Positions 7,937-18,368 of a stretch of DNA of 49,312 bases are shown here, piece by piece. The notes beneath the pieces are model-generated. The model saw only the letters and a program-made list of their open reading frames with translations, was not told the DNA's origin and ran no database searches. Numbering within the stretch: position 1 is the first letter of the stretch; each line of letters begins with the position of its first letter. The DNA is from an uncultured Halieaceae bacterium (GTDB lineage Bacteria > Pseudomonadota > Gammaproteobacteria > Pseudomonadales > Halieaceae): positions 1 through 49,312 of the forward strand of contig CALJGI010000040.1 of assembly GCA_938074045.1 (NCBI GenBank). Reading direction: 5' to 3'. Position numbers and translations under genes: made by a program.

Positions 7937-8887
7937 ATGAGTAAAGCTGAACTGGCATTTGTGTTTCCCGGGCAGGGGTCCCAGAAGGTGGGGATGCTGG
8001 GCGATCTTGCCCGCAACTTTCCTGCTGTTGAAGAGACGTTTGCAGAGGCTTCAGAAGTCGTGGGCTATGACATGTGGAACCTTGTACAGCAGGGTGAGCA
8101 GGAACAGCTGAATCTGACTGAAACCACTCAGCCTGTGCTGCTGACATCCAGCGTGGCACTGTGGCGCTTGTGGTGCGATCACTCTGATGCCCGGCCTGCG
8201 TATATGGCTGGACATAGTCTGGGCGAGTTTTCTGCACTGGTTTGCGCAGGAGCCATCGATTTTGCCGACGGGGTGGATCTGGTGCGCCGCCGGGGTTCAT
8301 TTATGCAGAGCGCCGTGCCGGTTGGTGAAGGTGCGATGGCTGCGATTATCGGTCTTGATGACGATGCTATAGGTGAGGCGTGTGCACAAGCAGCAGCGCT
8401 CTCGGGTTCGGTTGTCGCTGCGGTAAATTTTAATGCGCCGGGACAGGTGGTCATTGCCGGTGCTACTTCCAGTGTTGAGCAGGCCAGCGCCTTGTGTAAA
8501 GAGGCTGGTGCCAAGCGCGCACTGCCGCTGCCAGTCAGTGCCCCTTTCCATACATCACTAATGAAGCCCGCCGGGGATGAATTACAGGAAGTACTTACCG
8601 GCATAGATATTTCTGCACCGGGTACGCCGGTTGTTCACAACGTGCACGCTGAAACTGAAACAGATCCGCAACGCATTCGGGAATTACTGGTCGAGCAGAT
8701 ATACAGCCCGGTACGCTGGGTCAGCTGTGTGCATCATATGCAGGTGGCAGGTGTTTGCACTCTGGTTGAGTGCGGTCCGGGTGCTGTACTCAGTGGTTTG
8801 GCCAAGCGTATCGATCGCAGTCTCAATGGGGTTACGATCGATGACTCCGATAAAATGACCGCGGCACTGTCCGATCTGAACGTTTGA
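7937..8887 (+). CDS. fabD: malonyl-CoA:ACP transacylase
   Basis: This 316-residue cytosolic enzyme loads malonyl groups from CoA onto acyl carrier protein for fatty-acid elongation. The N-terminal FPGQGSQ (residues 10-16), the nucleophile elbow AGHSLGE with Ser94, and the catalytic histidine in SAPFHTSLM (His205) are all present, and length is close to the 309 of E. coli. GAGGAG stands 5 bases before the ATG. It opens the fabD-fabG-acpP-fabF group. TGA is followed 14 bases later by fabG. Confidence 0.97.
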   Translation: MSKAELAFVFPGQGSQKVGMLGDLARNFPAVEETFAEASEVVGYDMWNLVQQGEQEQLNLTETTQPVLLTSSVALWRLWCDHSDARPAYMAGHSLGEFSALVCAGAIDFADGVDLVRRRGSFMQSAVPVGEGAMAAIIGLDDDAIGEACAQAAALSGSVVAAVNFNAPGQVVIAGATSSVEQASALCKEAGAKRALPLPVSAPFHTSLMKPAGDELQEVLTGIDISAPGTPVVHNVHAETETDPQRIRELLVEQIYSPVRWVSCVHHMQVAGVCTLVECGPGAVLSGLAKRIDRSLNGVTIDDSDKMTAALSDLNV

Positions 8888-8901
8888 GGAAGGGTGGCAC
8901 T

Positions 8902-9645
8902 ATGACTGACAATGGCAAAGTGGCGATAGTAACGGGGGCGAGCAGAGGCATCGGGCGCGCCATCGCGGAGCAGCTTGCAGCCGACGGCGTAACCGTGGTC
9001 GGCACTGCAACCACTGAATCTGGCGCCGACTCAATCACAGCCTACCTGGAAGCAGCGGGCGCCGCAGGGTGCGGAGTGAGCTTTAACACCAATACACCCG
9101 GGTCCGTGGACGAGCTGCTGGCAATTACCAAAGAGCGGTTCGAGCTGCCCCTTGTACTGGTCAATAATGCCGGTATCACCCGGGATAATATTCTACTGCG
9201 CATGAAAGAAGACGAGTGGTCTGACGTCATCAGCACCAACCTTGATGCCGTGTATCGCCTCAGCAAAGCCTGCCTGCGTGGCATGACCAAAGCCCGTTGG
9301 GGACGCATCATTAATATCAGCTCTGTTGTGGGTTCCATGGGAAATGCAGGGCAGAGTAACTACGCGGCCACCAAGGCGGGTATCGAAGGATTTTCGCGGG
9401 CATTAGCCCGGGAGCTGGGATCCAGGGCGGTGACCGTCAATGCTGTTGCCCCCGGGTTTATTGACACCGACATGACCAAAGAATTGCCTGAAGCCCAGCG
9501 AGATGCCTTAAAAGATCAAATCCCTCTGGCCCGGCTGGGTGAGCCCGCGGAAATTGCAGCTGTTGTTGCGTTCCTCGCAAGCGAACAAGCCGGATATATC
9601 ACGGGTGAAACAATTCATGTGAATGGCGGCATGTATATGGCCTGA
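8902..9645 (+). CDS. fabG: 3-oxoacyl-ACP reductase
   Basis: A short-chain dehydrogenase of 247 residues that reduces 3-oxoacyl-ACP with NADPH. TGASRGIGRA (11-20) binds the cofactor, NNAG lies at 88-91, and the catalytic Ser141, Tyr154 and Lys158 are in SSVVGSMGN and QSNYAATKAG. The C terminus VNGGMYMA is typical. The start is ATG 8902, preceded by GAGGAAGGG; the frame is open a little further upstream with no better start. It follows fabD directly and precedes acpP after 131 bases. Confidence 0.97.
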   Translation: MTDNGKVAIVTGASRGIGRAIAEQLAADGVTVVGTATTESGADSITAYLEAAGAAGCGVSFNTNTPGSVDELLAITKERFELPLVLVNNAGITRDNILLRMKEDEWSDVISTNLDAVYRLSKACLRGMTKARWGRIINISSVVGSMGNAGQSNYAATKAGIEGFSRALARELGSRAVTVNAVAPGFIDTDMTKELPEAQRDALKDQIPLARLGEPAEIAAVVAFLASEQAGYITGETIHVNGGMYMA

Positions 9646-9686
9646 ATCATGATGTGTTCACTGCTCCGAAATTTTGCGGCTGAACA

Positions 9687-9716
9687 CTGTTATGCAACAG
9701 ACAAAACGAGTAAAAT
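9687..9716 (+). promoter_or_regulatory. possible acpP promoter with an inverted repeat
   Basis: TAAAAT at 9711-9716 could be the -10 box of an acpP promoter; the -35 box is poor. An inverted repeat CTGTT-ATGC-AACAG (9687-9700) covers the -35 position and could be an operator. The 131-base gap before acpP would fit its own promoter, needed for the high level of ACP. Confidence 0.3.
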
Positions 9717-9776
9717 GCGGCCTCCGAGCATGTAATCAAAGCTTGGATCCGATTCACAAAGGAGTTGAAAAGTATA

Positions 9777-10013
9777 ATGAGCAGCATTGAAGAACGCGTG
9801 AAAAAGATCGTCGCCGAACAACTGGGTGTAAAGGTTGAGGAAGTCCAGACCACCGCATCTTTTGTCGAAGACCTGGGTGCAGATTCGCTGGATACGGTCG
9901 AGCTCGTCATGGCCCTCGAGGAAGAATTCGAGACTGAAATTCCAGACGAAGAAGCGGAAAAGATTACCACTGTTGAGTTGGCAATTAACTATATCAACGA
10001 GAATCTCGCCTGA
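9777..10013 (+). CDS. acpP: acyl carrier protein
   Basis: This 78-residue acidic four-helix protein carries the growing fatty acid. Ser37 in [10 protein letters not shown] is the 4'-phosphopantetheine attachment site. The start is ATG 9777 ([11 protein letters not shown]); AAGGAG at 9759-9764 lies 12 bases upstream, a little far. It sits between fabG and fabF, as in most gammaproteobacteria. A terminator follows, so much of its transcript probably ends before fabF, giving an excess of ACP mRNA. Confidence 0.98.
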   Translation: MSSIEERVKKIVAEQLGVKVEEVQTTASFVEDLGADSLDTVELVMALEEEFETEIPDEEAEKITTVELAINYINENLA

Positions 10014-10040
10014 TTACACTGCAATTAAACAAGCTTCAAG

Positions 10041-10074
10041 AAAGCCGCTTCTATGTATGTAGGGCGGCTTTTGT
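10041..10074 (+). terminator. terminator or attenuator between acpP and fabF
   Basis: AAAGCCGC (10041-10048) pairs with GCGGCTTT (10064-10071) and the right arm runs into TTTTG. The 15-base loop is larger than ideal. Position right after acpP suggests it lowers read-through into fabF. Confidence 0.65.
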
Positions 10075-10111
10075 TCTATCTGGATACAGCATTTGATAGG
10101 GAATCGTTCAA

Positions 10112-11353
10112 GTGAGTAAACGCAGAGTGGTAGTCACCGGCTTGGGTATGGTGACGCCGGTAGGAAACAATGTAGATGACACCTGGCGCAATATAGTGGA
10201 GGGTACCAGTGGCATCGCACCCATCACCAGCTTCGACGTGGAGGCGTATTCCACACGCTTTGGCGGCAGCGTCAAAGATTTTGATGTGACCGAGTACCTC
10301 TCTTCGAAAGAAGCTCGCAAAATGGATATTTTTATTCAGTATGGAATGGCCGCAGGCATTCAGGCTTTTTTGGATTCCGGGCTGGAGGTTACCGAAGAAA
10401 ATGCCGGCCGGATTGGCGCTGCTATCGGCTCGGGTATTGGTGGCATAGGTGAGATTGAAAAGACTCACTCTCTGCTTCAGGAACGCGGTCCACGCAAAAT
10501 TTCTCCGTTTTTTGTTCCCGGGTCCATCATCAATATGATCTCGGGAAACCTGTCCATCCGCTATGGTCTCAAAGGACCAAATCTCGCCGTGGTTACCGCC
10601 TGTACAACAGGTACGCATAATATTGGATTGGCTGCTCGCCTTATTGCCTATGGTGATGCGGACGCCATGCTCGTGGGTGGTGCCGAAATGGCAACTACAC
10701 CTGTGGGACTGGGAGGCTTCGCTGCTGCCAGGGCTCTGTCCACACGAAATGAAGACCCGGAAGCGGCCAGCCGACCCTGGGATCAGGACAGGGATGGCTT
10801 TGTACTGGCTGACGGCGCCGGTGTACTGATGCTGGAAGAGTATGATTCAGCGCGAGCGCGGGGGGCGAAAATTTACGCTGAGCTGTCGGGATTTGGTATG
10901 AGCGGTGATGCCCACCACATGACATTGCCCCCGGAAGATGGCAGCGGGGCGGCGGCCTCCATGCTCAATGCTATTCGTGACGCCGGCATTAGCGCCGAGG
11001 AAATCAGTTATATTAATGCCCACGGTACTTCCACTCCTGCGGGTGACGCTGCCGAAAGCAAAGCGGTTGAACTGGTGATGGGTGCGGCGGCAGCCAATGT
11101 GGCGGTCAGCTCCACCAAGTCCATGATTGGTCATCTGTTGGGTGCAGCCGGTGCGGTAGAAGCTATTTTCGCCGTGTTGGCTATTCGTGATGGTGTTGCG
11201 CCTCCCACAATCAATCTTGATAACCCCAGTGCAGGCTGCAATCTCAATTACGTTGCTCATACAGCGCAGGAACGTCCTGTAATGCATGCACTTTCGAACT
11301 CCTTTGGCTTTGGCGGCACTAATGGGTCGCTGCTTTTCTCCGCTGCACCCTGA
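10112..11353 (+). CDS. fabF: 3-oxoacyl-ACP synthase II
   Basis: This 413-residue condensing enzyme elongates acyl-ACP with malonyl-ACP. The Cys-His-His triad is clear: Cys164 in [10 protein letters not shown], a His in [12 protein letters not shown] (about 305), and a His in [10 protein letters not shown] (about 342). [12 protein letters not shown] closes the protein. The start is GTG 10112 ([12 protein letters not shown]). It ends 41 bases before pabC, the usual neighbour. With fabH and fabB absent from this region, initiation of synthesis must be encoded elsewhere. Confidence 0.97.
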   Translation: MSKRRVVVTGLGMVTPVGNNVDDTWRNIVEGTSGIAPITSFDVEAYSTRFGGSVKDFDVTEYLSSKEARKMDIFIQYGMAAGIQAFLDSGLEVTEENAGRIGAAIGSGIGGIGEIEKTHSLLQERGPRKISPFFVPGSIINMISGNLSIRYGLKGPNLAVVTACTTGTHNIGLAARLIAYGDADAMLVGGAEMATTPVGLGGFAAARALSTRNEDPEAASRPWDQDRDGFVLADGAGVLMLEEYDSARARGAKIYAELSGFGMSGDAHHMTLPPEDGSGAAASMLNAIRDAGISAEEISYINAHGTSTPAGDAAESKAVELVMGAAAANVAVSSTKSMIGHLLGAAGAVEAIFAVLAIRDGVAPPTINLDNPSAGCNLNYVAHTAQERPVMHALSNSFGFGGTNGSLLFSAAP

Positions 11354-11394
11354 AGTGCCTGCCGGGTCGCCCTCGCGCCGCGACAGTTGTTGAA

Positions 11395-12274
11395 ATGACC
11401 CAACCGGCAGAGGGTGATCAAGCGCAACCCACGGATAATAAACTTACTCTCCCCATCTCCTGGATCAATGGTGTGGAGCACACTGCTGTTGCAGTCAGTG
11501 ATCGCGGGTTGCGTTTTGGGGATGGCCTATTTGAAACGATTCGGGTAGTCCATGGCGAGCTGGAGTTTCGGGACTATCACCTGCAGCGGCTGACCAGCGG
11601 TCTACATCGTCTGAACATTGATGTGTCTCAAAAATTATTGATAGAACGCCTGCGACAATGTTTACTTTCTGCACCTCGTGGTGAGTTGGGTGAGGCGGTG
11701 CTGCGGTTGACGGTGACCCGTGGCAGCGGTGAGTCTGGTTATCGGCCTGATACCATTGTCCAGCCTACTGTCATCTGCACCCTGGAACCTGCCAGAGAAC
11801 TGCGAAGCCGGCCGGCCAAAGTCATGCGCTGCCATACCCCGATTTCTCGCAATACCGCCCTGGCGGGGATGAAGCATCTCAATCGGCTGGACAACGTACT
11901 GGCGGCTGCGGAACTGGCACAATCTAAATGCGATGAAGGCATTCTGCTGGCTGAAGATGAAGTAATATCCGGTGTAATGAGTAATCTATTTATCATGTGT
12001 TCCGGCACCCTGTGGACGCCGGCGCTTGAGCAGGCTGGGGTAGAGGGAACCATGCGCCGTTGTGTTCTGGAAATACTCGCACCCGCGCTGAATGTCGAGA
12101 CCGTGGTGCGCCGCATTACCTGGTCGGAGGTCTTGGCGGCGGACGAGGTGTTTTTGACCAACAGCCTGATTGGCATCCGACCAGTGGGCGCGATCGCAGG
12201 GAAGAGCTGGACATCCTTCCCATTGGTTGAACGACTCTCGAATTATTTGCAAGCTGAACGTGGGAAGTACAGCT

Positions 12275-12282
<8 letters not shown>
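11395..12282 (+). CDS. pabC: aminodeoxychorismate lyase
   Basis: A PLP enzyme of the branched-chain aminotransferase fold (295 residues) that turns 4-amino-4-deoxychorismate into p-aminobenzoate for folate. SDRGLRFGDGLFETIRV near residues 37-53 is the family signature, the PLP lysine is in MKHLNRLDNVLA, and EDEVISGVMSNLF follows. The family is close to D-amino-acid aminotransferases, but its place between fabF and mltG is diagnostic. The last 8 bases overlap the start of mltG. No clear ribosome-binding site precedes ATG 11395. Confidence 0.93.
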
Positions 12283-13901
<1,619 letters not shown>

Positions 13902-14885
13902 ATGGCCACACGCGAGACAGTAGCTATCGGTGAAGCGCGCAGAATGCAGCTAGCCTTGCCGTGGCAGGCCTCTCTCTGGCAACAGATCGTGACTCAACAT
14001 GACAGCGGTCGTCTACCCCATGGAGTATTGCTGGTAGGTGATGCAGGTCTGGGGAAGAGGTGCTTTGCCGAGGCATTATCACAGTTTCTGCTATGCCAAT
14101 ACCCGGATTCAGGAGCCGCCTGTGGTAAGTGCAAGGCATGCGAGTTGTGCATGTCGGGTACCCACCCCGATCTGTATACGCTATCACCGCAGGAAAAGAG
14201 TGTCGTTATCAAAATTGATGACTTGCGTGCTGTGCTGCAGTCCATTCAACAGACAGCTCAGATCAGCGGGGCGAGGGTAATCATGATTGAACCCGCCGAA
14301 AGTATGAACCTCAGTTCGGCCAATGCGTTGCTCAAGCACCTTGAAGAACCTGGTGCCGATACCTATTTTCTACTCGTCAGTCACCGGCCGGGCGCTTTGC
14401 CTGCCACTGTTAGATCTCGTTGCCAGCGCTATACACTTGGCACGCCAGCGCAAGAGGAAGTCATTCCCTGGCTTGCACCATTATGTGGTGGTAAAACTGC
14501 AGCCGTCGATTTATTGCGCCTTACCCGGGGCCGGCCGCTGGCCGCGCTGGCGATCGCTGAACAGGGTGGAGCAGAAACCGAGCAGGTATTACTCGAGGGA
14601 TTTGACAAGCTGCTGACGGGAGATATTACGCCCTCACAATTGGTCGGTTTACTGAAGGGACGGTCACTGGAGTCGGTGGTTATCCGCATGTTGCAGTATG
14701 TAGAGGCACACGTCAGTGGTTCATTGCCGCAGATAGATGGCGACCCCTCAAAGCATGCCCCGGCCTTACAATTTTACAGCCGGTTGGAGCAACTGCACCG
14801 GCGTGTGTCTGGTGGGCAGAATCCCAACGCGACATTGACTCTGGAAGACCTCAGCATTAGCCTGAAAGAAGCCTTGGGACGTTGA
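13902..14885 (+). CDS. holB: DNA polymerase III delta' subunit
   Basis: A 327-residue clamp-loader subunit. The P-loop region reads GDAGLGKRC (Lys followed by Arg instead of Ser/Thr, so ATP binding is doubtful, as in other delta' subunits). A four-cysteine zinc module, Cys74, Cys77, Cys80 and Cys83 (CGKCKACELC), is intact. SANALLKHLEEP and the arginine-finger segment VRSRCQRY follow. ATG 13902 directly follows the tmk TGA; MQLALPWQ at residue 15 is an alternative start that matches shorter relatives. Next to pilZ as in Pseudomonas. Confidence 0.93.
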   Translation: MATRETVAIGEARRMQLALPWQASLWQQIVTQHDSGRLPHGVLLVGDAGLGKRCFAEALSQFLLCQYPDSGAACGKCKACELCMSGTHPDLYTLSPQEKSVVIKIDDLRAVLQSIQQTAQISGARVIMIEPAESMNLSSANALLKHLEEPGADTYFLLVSHRPGALPATVRSRCQRYTLGTPAQEEVIPWLAPLCGGKTAAVDLLRLTRGRPLAALAIAEQGGAETEQVLLEGFDKLLTGDITPSQLVGLLKGRSLESVVIRMLQYVEAHVSGSLPQIDGDPSKHAPALQFYSRLEQLHRRVSGGQNPNATLTLEDLSISLKEALGR

Positions 14886-14932
14886 ACGCTGAGTGCTAAC
14901 ATAGGCACTCAGGCAACAGGGGAAATTTGGAC

Positions 14933-15286
14933 ATGAACAAACCCGCAGGACGCAGCGGAATACTCTCCCTTACTATAAAAGACAAGGCGGTTCTCTATGC
15001 GGCCTATATGCCCTTCCTGATCAATGGCGGCTTGTTTGTGCCGACCAACAAAAACTATCGCATAGGCGATGAGGTGTTTCTGCTCCTCAGTCTGATGGAT
15101 GAGCCAGAGAAAATTCCAATCGCCGGCAAAGTTGTCTGGTTGACGCCAAGAGGTGCCCAGGGTAGTCGCGCTGCTGGCATCGGCGTACAGTTTAACGATG
15201 AAGAAGAAACCGCGAAGGCAAATTCGAAGATAGAAAACCATTTGGCTGGTTCGCTGAAATCTGATCGCCCAACCCACACAATGTAA
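14933..15286 (+). CDS. pilZ: PilZ-domain protein, type IV pilus biogenesis
   Basis: This is a 117-residue protein, one shorter than P. aeruginosa PilZ, which is also encoded right after holB. PilZ is needed for pilus assembly and acts through PilB and FimX-type partners. The N-terminal RxxxR and the (D/N)xSxxG motifs that bind cyclic-di-GMP are not present; the second reads INGGLFV, so it probably does not bind the nucleotide, as known for true PilZ. The start is ATG 14933 with AGGGGAA 9 bases upstream. No pilus structural genes lie in the window. tatD, the next gene in many relatives, is missing. Confidence 0.9.
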   Translation: MNKPAGRSGILSLTIKDKAVLYAAYMPFLINGGLFVPTNKNYRIGDEVFLLLSLMDEPEKIPIAGKVVWLTPRGAQGSRAAGIGVQFNDEEETAKANSKIENHLAGSLKSDRPTHTM

Positions 15287-15311
15287 GGCAGGTCAGTTTT
15301 CCGGTTTATAC

Positions 15312-15417
15312 CCCACAAAAAAGCGGGCTCCACGTGGGAGCCCAATAAGACCATTAGGAGTGAAACATCAGGGAATTGCCTCCCTGTTGGGGCAAAATTG
15401 CCGCCCCGGTAAAGACG
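15312..15417 (-). ncRNA. candidate small RNA with its own promoter and terminator
   Basis: No protein is encoded in 15287-15557, but the minus strand has every part of a small RNA gene. A promoter TTGAAG (15445-15450) and TATGTT (15423-15428), 16 bases apart, predicts a start near 15416. Two hairpins follow: GGGGC/GCCCC (15403-15407 with 15389-15393) and CAGGGA/TCCCTG (15381-15386 with 15369-15374). The end is a strong terminator, a 7-bp stem 15325-15331/15337-15343 followed on the minus strand by six T (15317-15322). The RNA would be about 105 nt. The second hairpin holds GGGAGG in and beside its loop. I recognise no known RNA family. It lies in the gap between the core block and the GH84 gene and points towards pilZ. 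Confidence 0.5.
15317..15343 (-). terminator. minus-strand intrinsic terminator downstream of pilZ
   Basis: GGGCTCC (15325-15331) pairs with GGAGCCC (15337-15343) around a 5-base loop. The six A at 15317-15322 become a T run on the minus strand. On the plus strand the stem is followed by AATAAGACC, so it is a poor terminator for pilZ. It therefore ends a leftward transcript, here the candidate small RNA. Confidence 0.75.
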
Positions 15418-15422
15418 CCGCT

Positions 15423-15450
15423 AACATAGGGGATGGCGCCTCCACTTCAA
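15423..15450 (-). promoter_or_regulatory. promoter of the candidate small RNA
   Basis: TTGAAG at 15445-15450 (4 of 6 consensus bases) and TATGTT at 15423-15428 (4 of 6) on the minus strand are separated by 16 bases. It is judged mainly from its fit with the terminator about 105 bases downstream. Confidence 0.45.
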
Positions 15451-15557
15451 GTATTGCTCAAATCTGGTAATTTTCCACAAATGAACGGTAAATTCTTAAA
15501 CCGATTCGCCATAAGCAAAGAGCCATTAATTACCTGTCTCACGCCAAGGGTGGTCAA

Positions 15558-16631
15558 TTGAATTCATTAGAGACGCCTTTTTTGGCCGGAGTCGTGGAGG
15601 GCTTTTACGGCCAGACCTGGAATTGGAAGGAGCGCCGGGGCTATGCCGACTTTCTGGCAGAAGCCTCCCTGGGTTGCTATCTCTATGCACCAAAGGCAGA
15701 TTCTTACCTGCGCAAGGCCTGGCGAGAAACCTGGCCGACCAAGGAATTACAGGAGCTGGAGCACACCGCGTCGCTTTACCGCGACAGGGGGCTGAACTTT
15801 GGTATTGGATTATCGCCCTACAACCTGTATCGAGAATACGACGCGTCTGGCAAGCGGGATTTGCAGGCCAAGCTCAAGACCATCAGGGGGCTGCAACCGG
15901 GGGTGATCGCCATTCTGTTCGATGACATGCCTGGAAATTTTGCTGACCTGGCGCAGGTGCAAGCGGATATTGTTCGCGATATTCAGGATTTCTGCCCACA
16001 ATCCCGAATTATGGTCTGCCCGACTTACTACACCTTTGACCCGGTATTGGAGCAGGTATTTGGCAAGATGCCGCCGGATTACTGGGAACACCTCGGCGCT
16101 GCATTGACGTCTGAGGTTGATGTGCTCTGGACGGGGAATCAGGTGTGCTCGACAGCTATTTCCGCCAGCGATATCGATGCAATCTCCGAACGGCTGGGCA
16201 GGAGACCTGCGCTGTGGGATAACTATCCCGTCAATGACTCGGCGCGAGCCTGCCAGTTTTTGTACCTGGATGCCCTGCGGCAGCGAGATCCGGCGCTGCA
16301 GGACATGTTAACAGGGCATTTGTGCAACCCCATGAATCAACCGGCACTGTCCCGGTTTGCGCTTGCCAGCCTCGCTCATATATACCGTGAGAATTACGAT
16401 GCCGATGCCTGTCGTGAGGCACAGTTTACCCGGCTGGCTGGAGAAGAGCTGGCTGCTCTGCTGAGGCGGGATTGGTCGCGTTTTCAAACCTCAGGACTGG
16501 CGCAGATAAGTGATGCCGATCGCAGTCAGCTTATCAGTGAATACAGCGTGCTGGATGACGCGGCCGGGCGTGAGGTGAGCGCTTGGTTGCAAGGGCACTA
16601 CGCCTTTGATCCTGAATGTTTAACCGGTTAG
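15558..16631 (+). CDS. GH84 beta-N-acetylglucosaminidase (O-GlcNAcase-like)
   Basis: This 357-residue protein has the catalytic domain of glycoside hydrolase family 84, which includes human O-GlcNAcase and bacterial hyaluronidase-like enzymes. Visible motifs: GVVEGFYG (11-18), YAPKADSYLRKAWRE (43-57), the paired catalytic aspartates in ILFDDM (Asp122, Asp123), VLWTGNQVCS (189-198) and WDNYPVND (220-227). GH84 enzymes cleave terminal beta-GlcNAc by substrate-assisted catalysis. There is no signal peptide or membrane segment and no accessory domain, so it should work in the cytoplasm. The start is TTG 15558, with AAGGGTGG upstream. The next gene, 9 bases on, is a sugar-phosphate-isomerase-like protein. 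The natural substrate is unknown: recycled peptidoglycan sugar, a GlcNAc-protein or a glycoside are all possible. Confidence 0.88.
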   Translation: MNSLETPFLAGVVEGFYGQTWNWKERRGYADFLAEASLGCYLYAPKADSYLRKAWRETWPTKELQELEHTASLYRDRGLNFGIGLSPYNLYREYDASGKRDLQAKLKTIRGLQPGVIAILFDDMPGNFADLAQVQADIVRDIQDFCPQSRIMVCPTYYTFDPVLEQVFGKMPPDYWEHLGAALTSEVDVLWTGNQVCSTAISASDIDAISERLGRRPALWDNYPVNDSARACQFLYLDALRQRDPALQDMLTGHLCNPMNQPALSRFALASLAHIYRENYDADACREAQFTRLAGEELAALLRRDWSRFQTSGLAQISDADRSQLISEYSVLDDAAGREVSAWLQGHYAFDPECLTG

Positions 16632-16640
16632 GGGCAGACG

Positions 16641-18026
16641 GTGAACATTACCCAGCTCAGTTGTCCAGATAAAGACCCCGAAAAATATCTGCTGGATATG
16701 GGTGGCTGGCAGAATGACCAACTGATCGCGGTTCGTTTTAGTCATCAACGGGCATGGGAGGCAGAAGACGGTCCTCAGTGGTGCGCTCTATATCATTGGC
16801 AAGAAGGTATCAGAGCCCTGTTTGTGGCTAAGATGCAAAGGGTTCAGAAAGCACTGAATCGCGTTCAGGCAGAGCGCTCCAGTCAGCCCTCAACAGATAT
16901 TGCCAATCTTGCACTGGGCTGCGAGGCGGCCTTGATAAAAACCGACTGTGCGGCGGAACTGCAGCCAGTCTATATACCAAAGCCATGGGGTCGTGAGGTT
17001 TGGTATTCCGGCATAGAAGAACGGGGCATCTGCTCACTGAGTGACGGACGGTGCTCGACGGAAATTGACCTGGTGTTGCATGCCGCGCCGCGCGCATTAC
17101 TGGGCACCTCATACCAGACACCTGTATTACTAAAGGTATTGGACCCCCACGCCAGTCCGGAGTTGGGCGATTTGTATTTTGAGCTGCATGAGGAGAAGCA
17201 GGAAGTCTACATTGTTACCCACGTTGATCCAGATGCCTGGCCAGATGGTAGCGGCGCTATTCGGATGGGCATAGACCCCACCATTGCAGCAGAATTTAGT
17301 GATGAGGCTACCTTGAAAGCCGCTTTTGGCGCGGCGGTTGATGAGTATGAGGCGATACGAAGGGAGATAGACCAGGTGCTCGATCAGCGCCGGGCTGTAG
17401 AAGGCTATGCCGAAAATGAGGCGGTGATGCCCGACCGGGCCCTGCAATGGTTGGCTGAATTGCCGCGCGTGTTGGTTGAGCGCGAGTGTGCTACCCGTGA
17501 CCGCATGAATGCCTTTACACGCTTGCTGCCCTTGCAGGTGGGCGATGTGGTCAAAGTGCCCTGTCTGACACCGCATTCGCTGCAGCACGGCGTCCGGGCG
17601 GTGGAGTTTCAAACCCCGGTGTATGAACGCAGGATTTTGTCCTTCAATCAGAAAGTGCTGACCCAGGATCACTGGGATACGGCAGCTGCCCTGGCCATTA
17701 TGACAATCAGGGAGGCACGCCTACCCGATCTGCCCATTGATCATGAGACCAGGCAGTACTGCATAGAGCGACTGGTGGAATTTGACGCTTTCAGGGCCCT
17801 GCGGATCAGCATCCAGCCGGGAGCCAGATATGTGTTCGACATCGCGGACTGTTATCGCCTGCTGATGTCGTTATCAGCCCATCTTGAATTGGATGGTCGC
17901 AATCTGGCAGCGGAGCAAGCCTGGCTGCTGCCGGCAAGCTGGGCGGGAGGTGTACTGCATAACACAGGGTCAGCTGTTGCCGTGGCATTGATTGCACTGC
18001 CGCAAACGGCTGTTAATTTGAGTTGA
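16641..18026 (+). CDS. class I mannose-6-phosphate isomerase-like cupin protein
   Basis: The 461-residue protein resembles type I phosphomannose isomerases. IPKPWGREVWYSG (112-124) matches their KPWG motif, VLLKVLDPHASPELGDLYFELHEE with His183 and Glu188 matches the metal-binding strand region, and VPCLTPHSLQHG (306-317) matches the second histidine motif. It is longer than most, with an extra 110-residue N-terminal part and an inserted helical section (about 215-290) that I do not recognise. The usual QxH zinc pair is not clearly kept, so activity on mannose 6-phosphate is doubtful. GTG start at 16641 with AGGGG 6 bases before it; co-transcribed with the GH84 gene, which suggests it handles or senses the sugar released there. 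Confidence 0.7.
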   Translation: MNITQLSCPDKDPEKYLLDMGGWQNDQLIAVRFSHQRAWEAEDGPQWCALYHWQEGIRALFVAKMQRVQKALNRVQAERSSQPSTDIANLALGCEAALIKTDCAAELQPVYIPKPWGREVWYSGIEERGICSLSDGRCSTEIDLVLHAAPRALLGTSYQTPVLLKVLDPHASPELGDLYFELHEEKQEVYIVTHVDPDAWPDGSGAIRMGIDPTIAAEFSDEATLKAAFGAAVDEYEAIRREIDQVLDQRRAVEGYAENEAVMPDRALQWLAELPRVLVERECATRDRMNAFTRLLPLQVGDVVKVPCLTPHSLQHGVRAVEFQTPVYERRILSFNQKVLTQDHWDTAAALAIMTIREARLPDLPIDHETRQYCIERLVEFDAFRALRISIQPGARYVFDIADCYRLLMSLSAHLELDGRNLAAEQAWLLPASWAGGVLHNTGSAVAVALIALPQTAVNLS

Positions 18027-18182
18027 ACCGGATAGTTGATTGTGGCAGAATCCCCGCCCTTATGGTGGCCCTGGTTCGGGTGAAGTTACAATAGGAAAAA
18101 CGCTTTAGCTTCAATAGCTTAATGGCCTTTTCTCAATTTTACCTCAGTGCGGATAATGTCCGGTAGGGGTTACAGAAGCAGC

Positions 18183-18267
<85 letters not shown>

Positions 18268-18277
18268 ATATTATAAG

Positions 18278-18316
18278 ACGCAGTTAAGACGTTCATCTGC
18301 CATGAACCGACTGCGT
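18278..18316 (+). promoter_or_regulatory. nested hairpin between tRNA-Leu and tig
   Basis: An outer stem ACGCAGT/ACTGCGT (18278-18284 with 18310-18316) encloses an inner perfect hairpin GTTCAT-CTGCC-ATGAAC (18291-18307). No T run follows, so it is not a terminator. It may mark the 3' processing region of the tRNA precursor or the start of the tig leader. Confidence 0.45.
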
Positions 18317-18368
18317 ATGTCTGGGTGGGCTCTAGGACTGCCGAGATGTCCATATGTGAGGAATATTC

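Noticed and set aside
7536..8300. 254-codon minus-strand frame across rpmF and fabD
   Set aside because: It covers two certain genes on the other strand and has no recognisable motif or start signal.
15317..15343. The hairpin after pilZ as the pilZ terminator
   Set aside because: On the plus strand it is followed by AATAAGACC with no T run; the T run is on the minus strand only.
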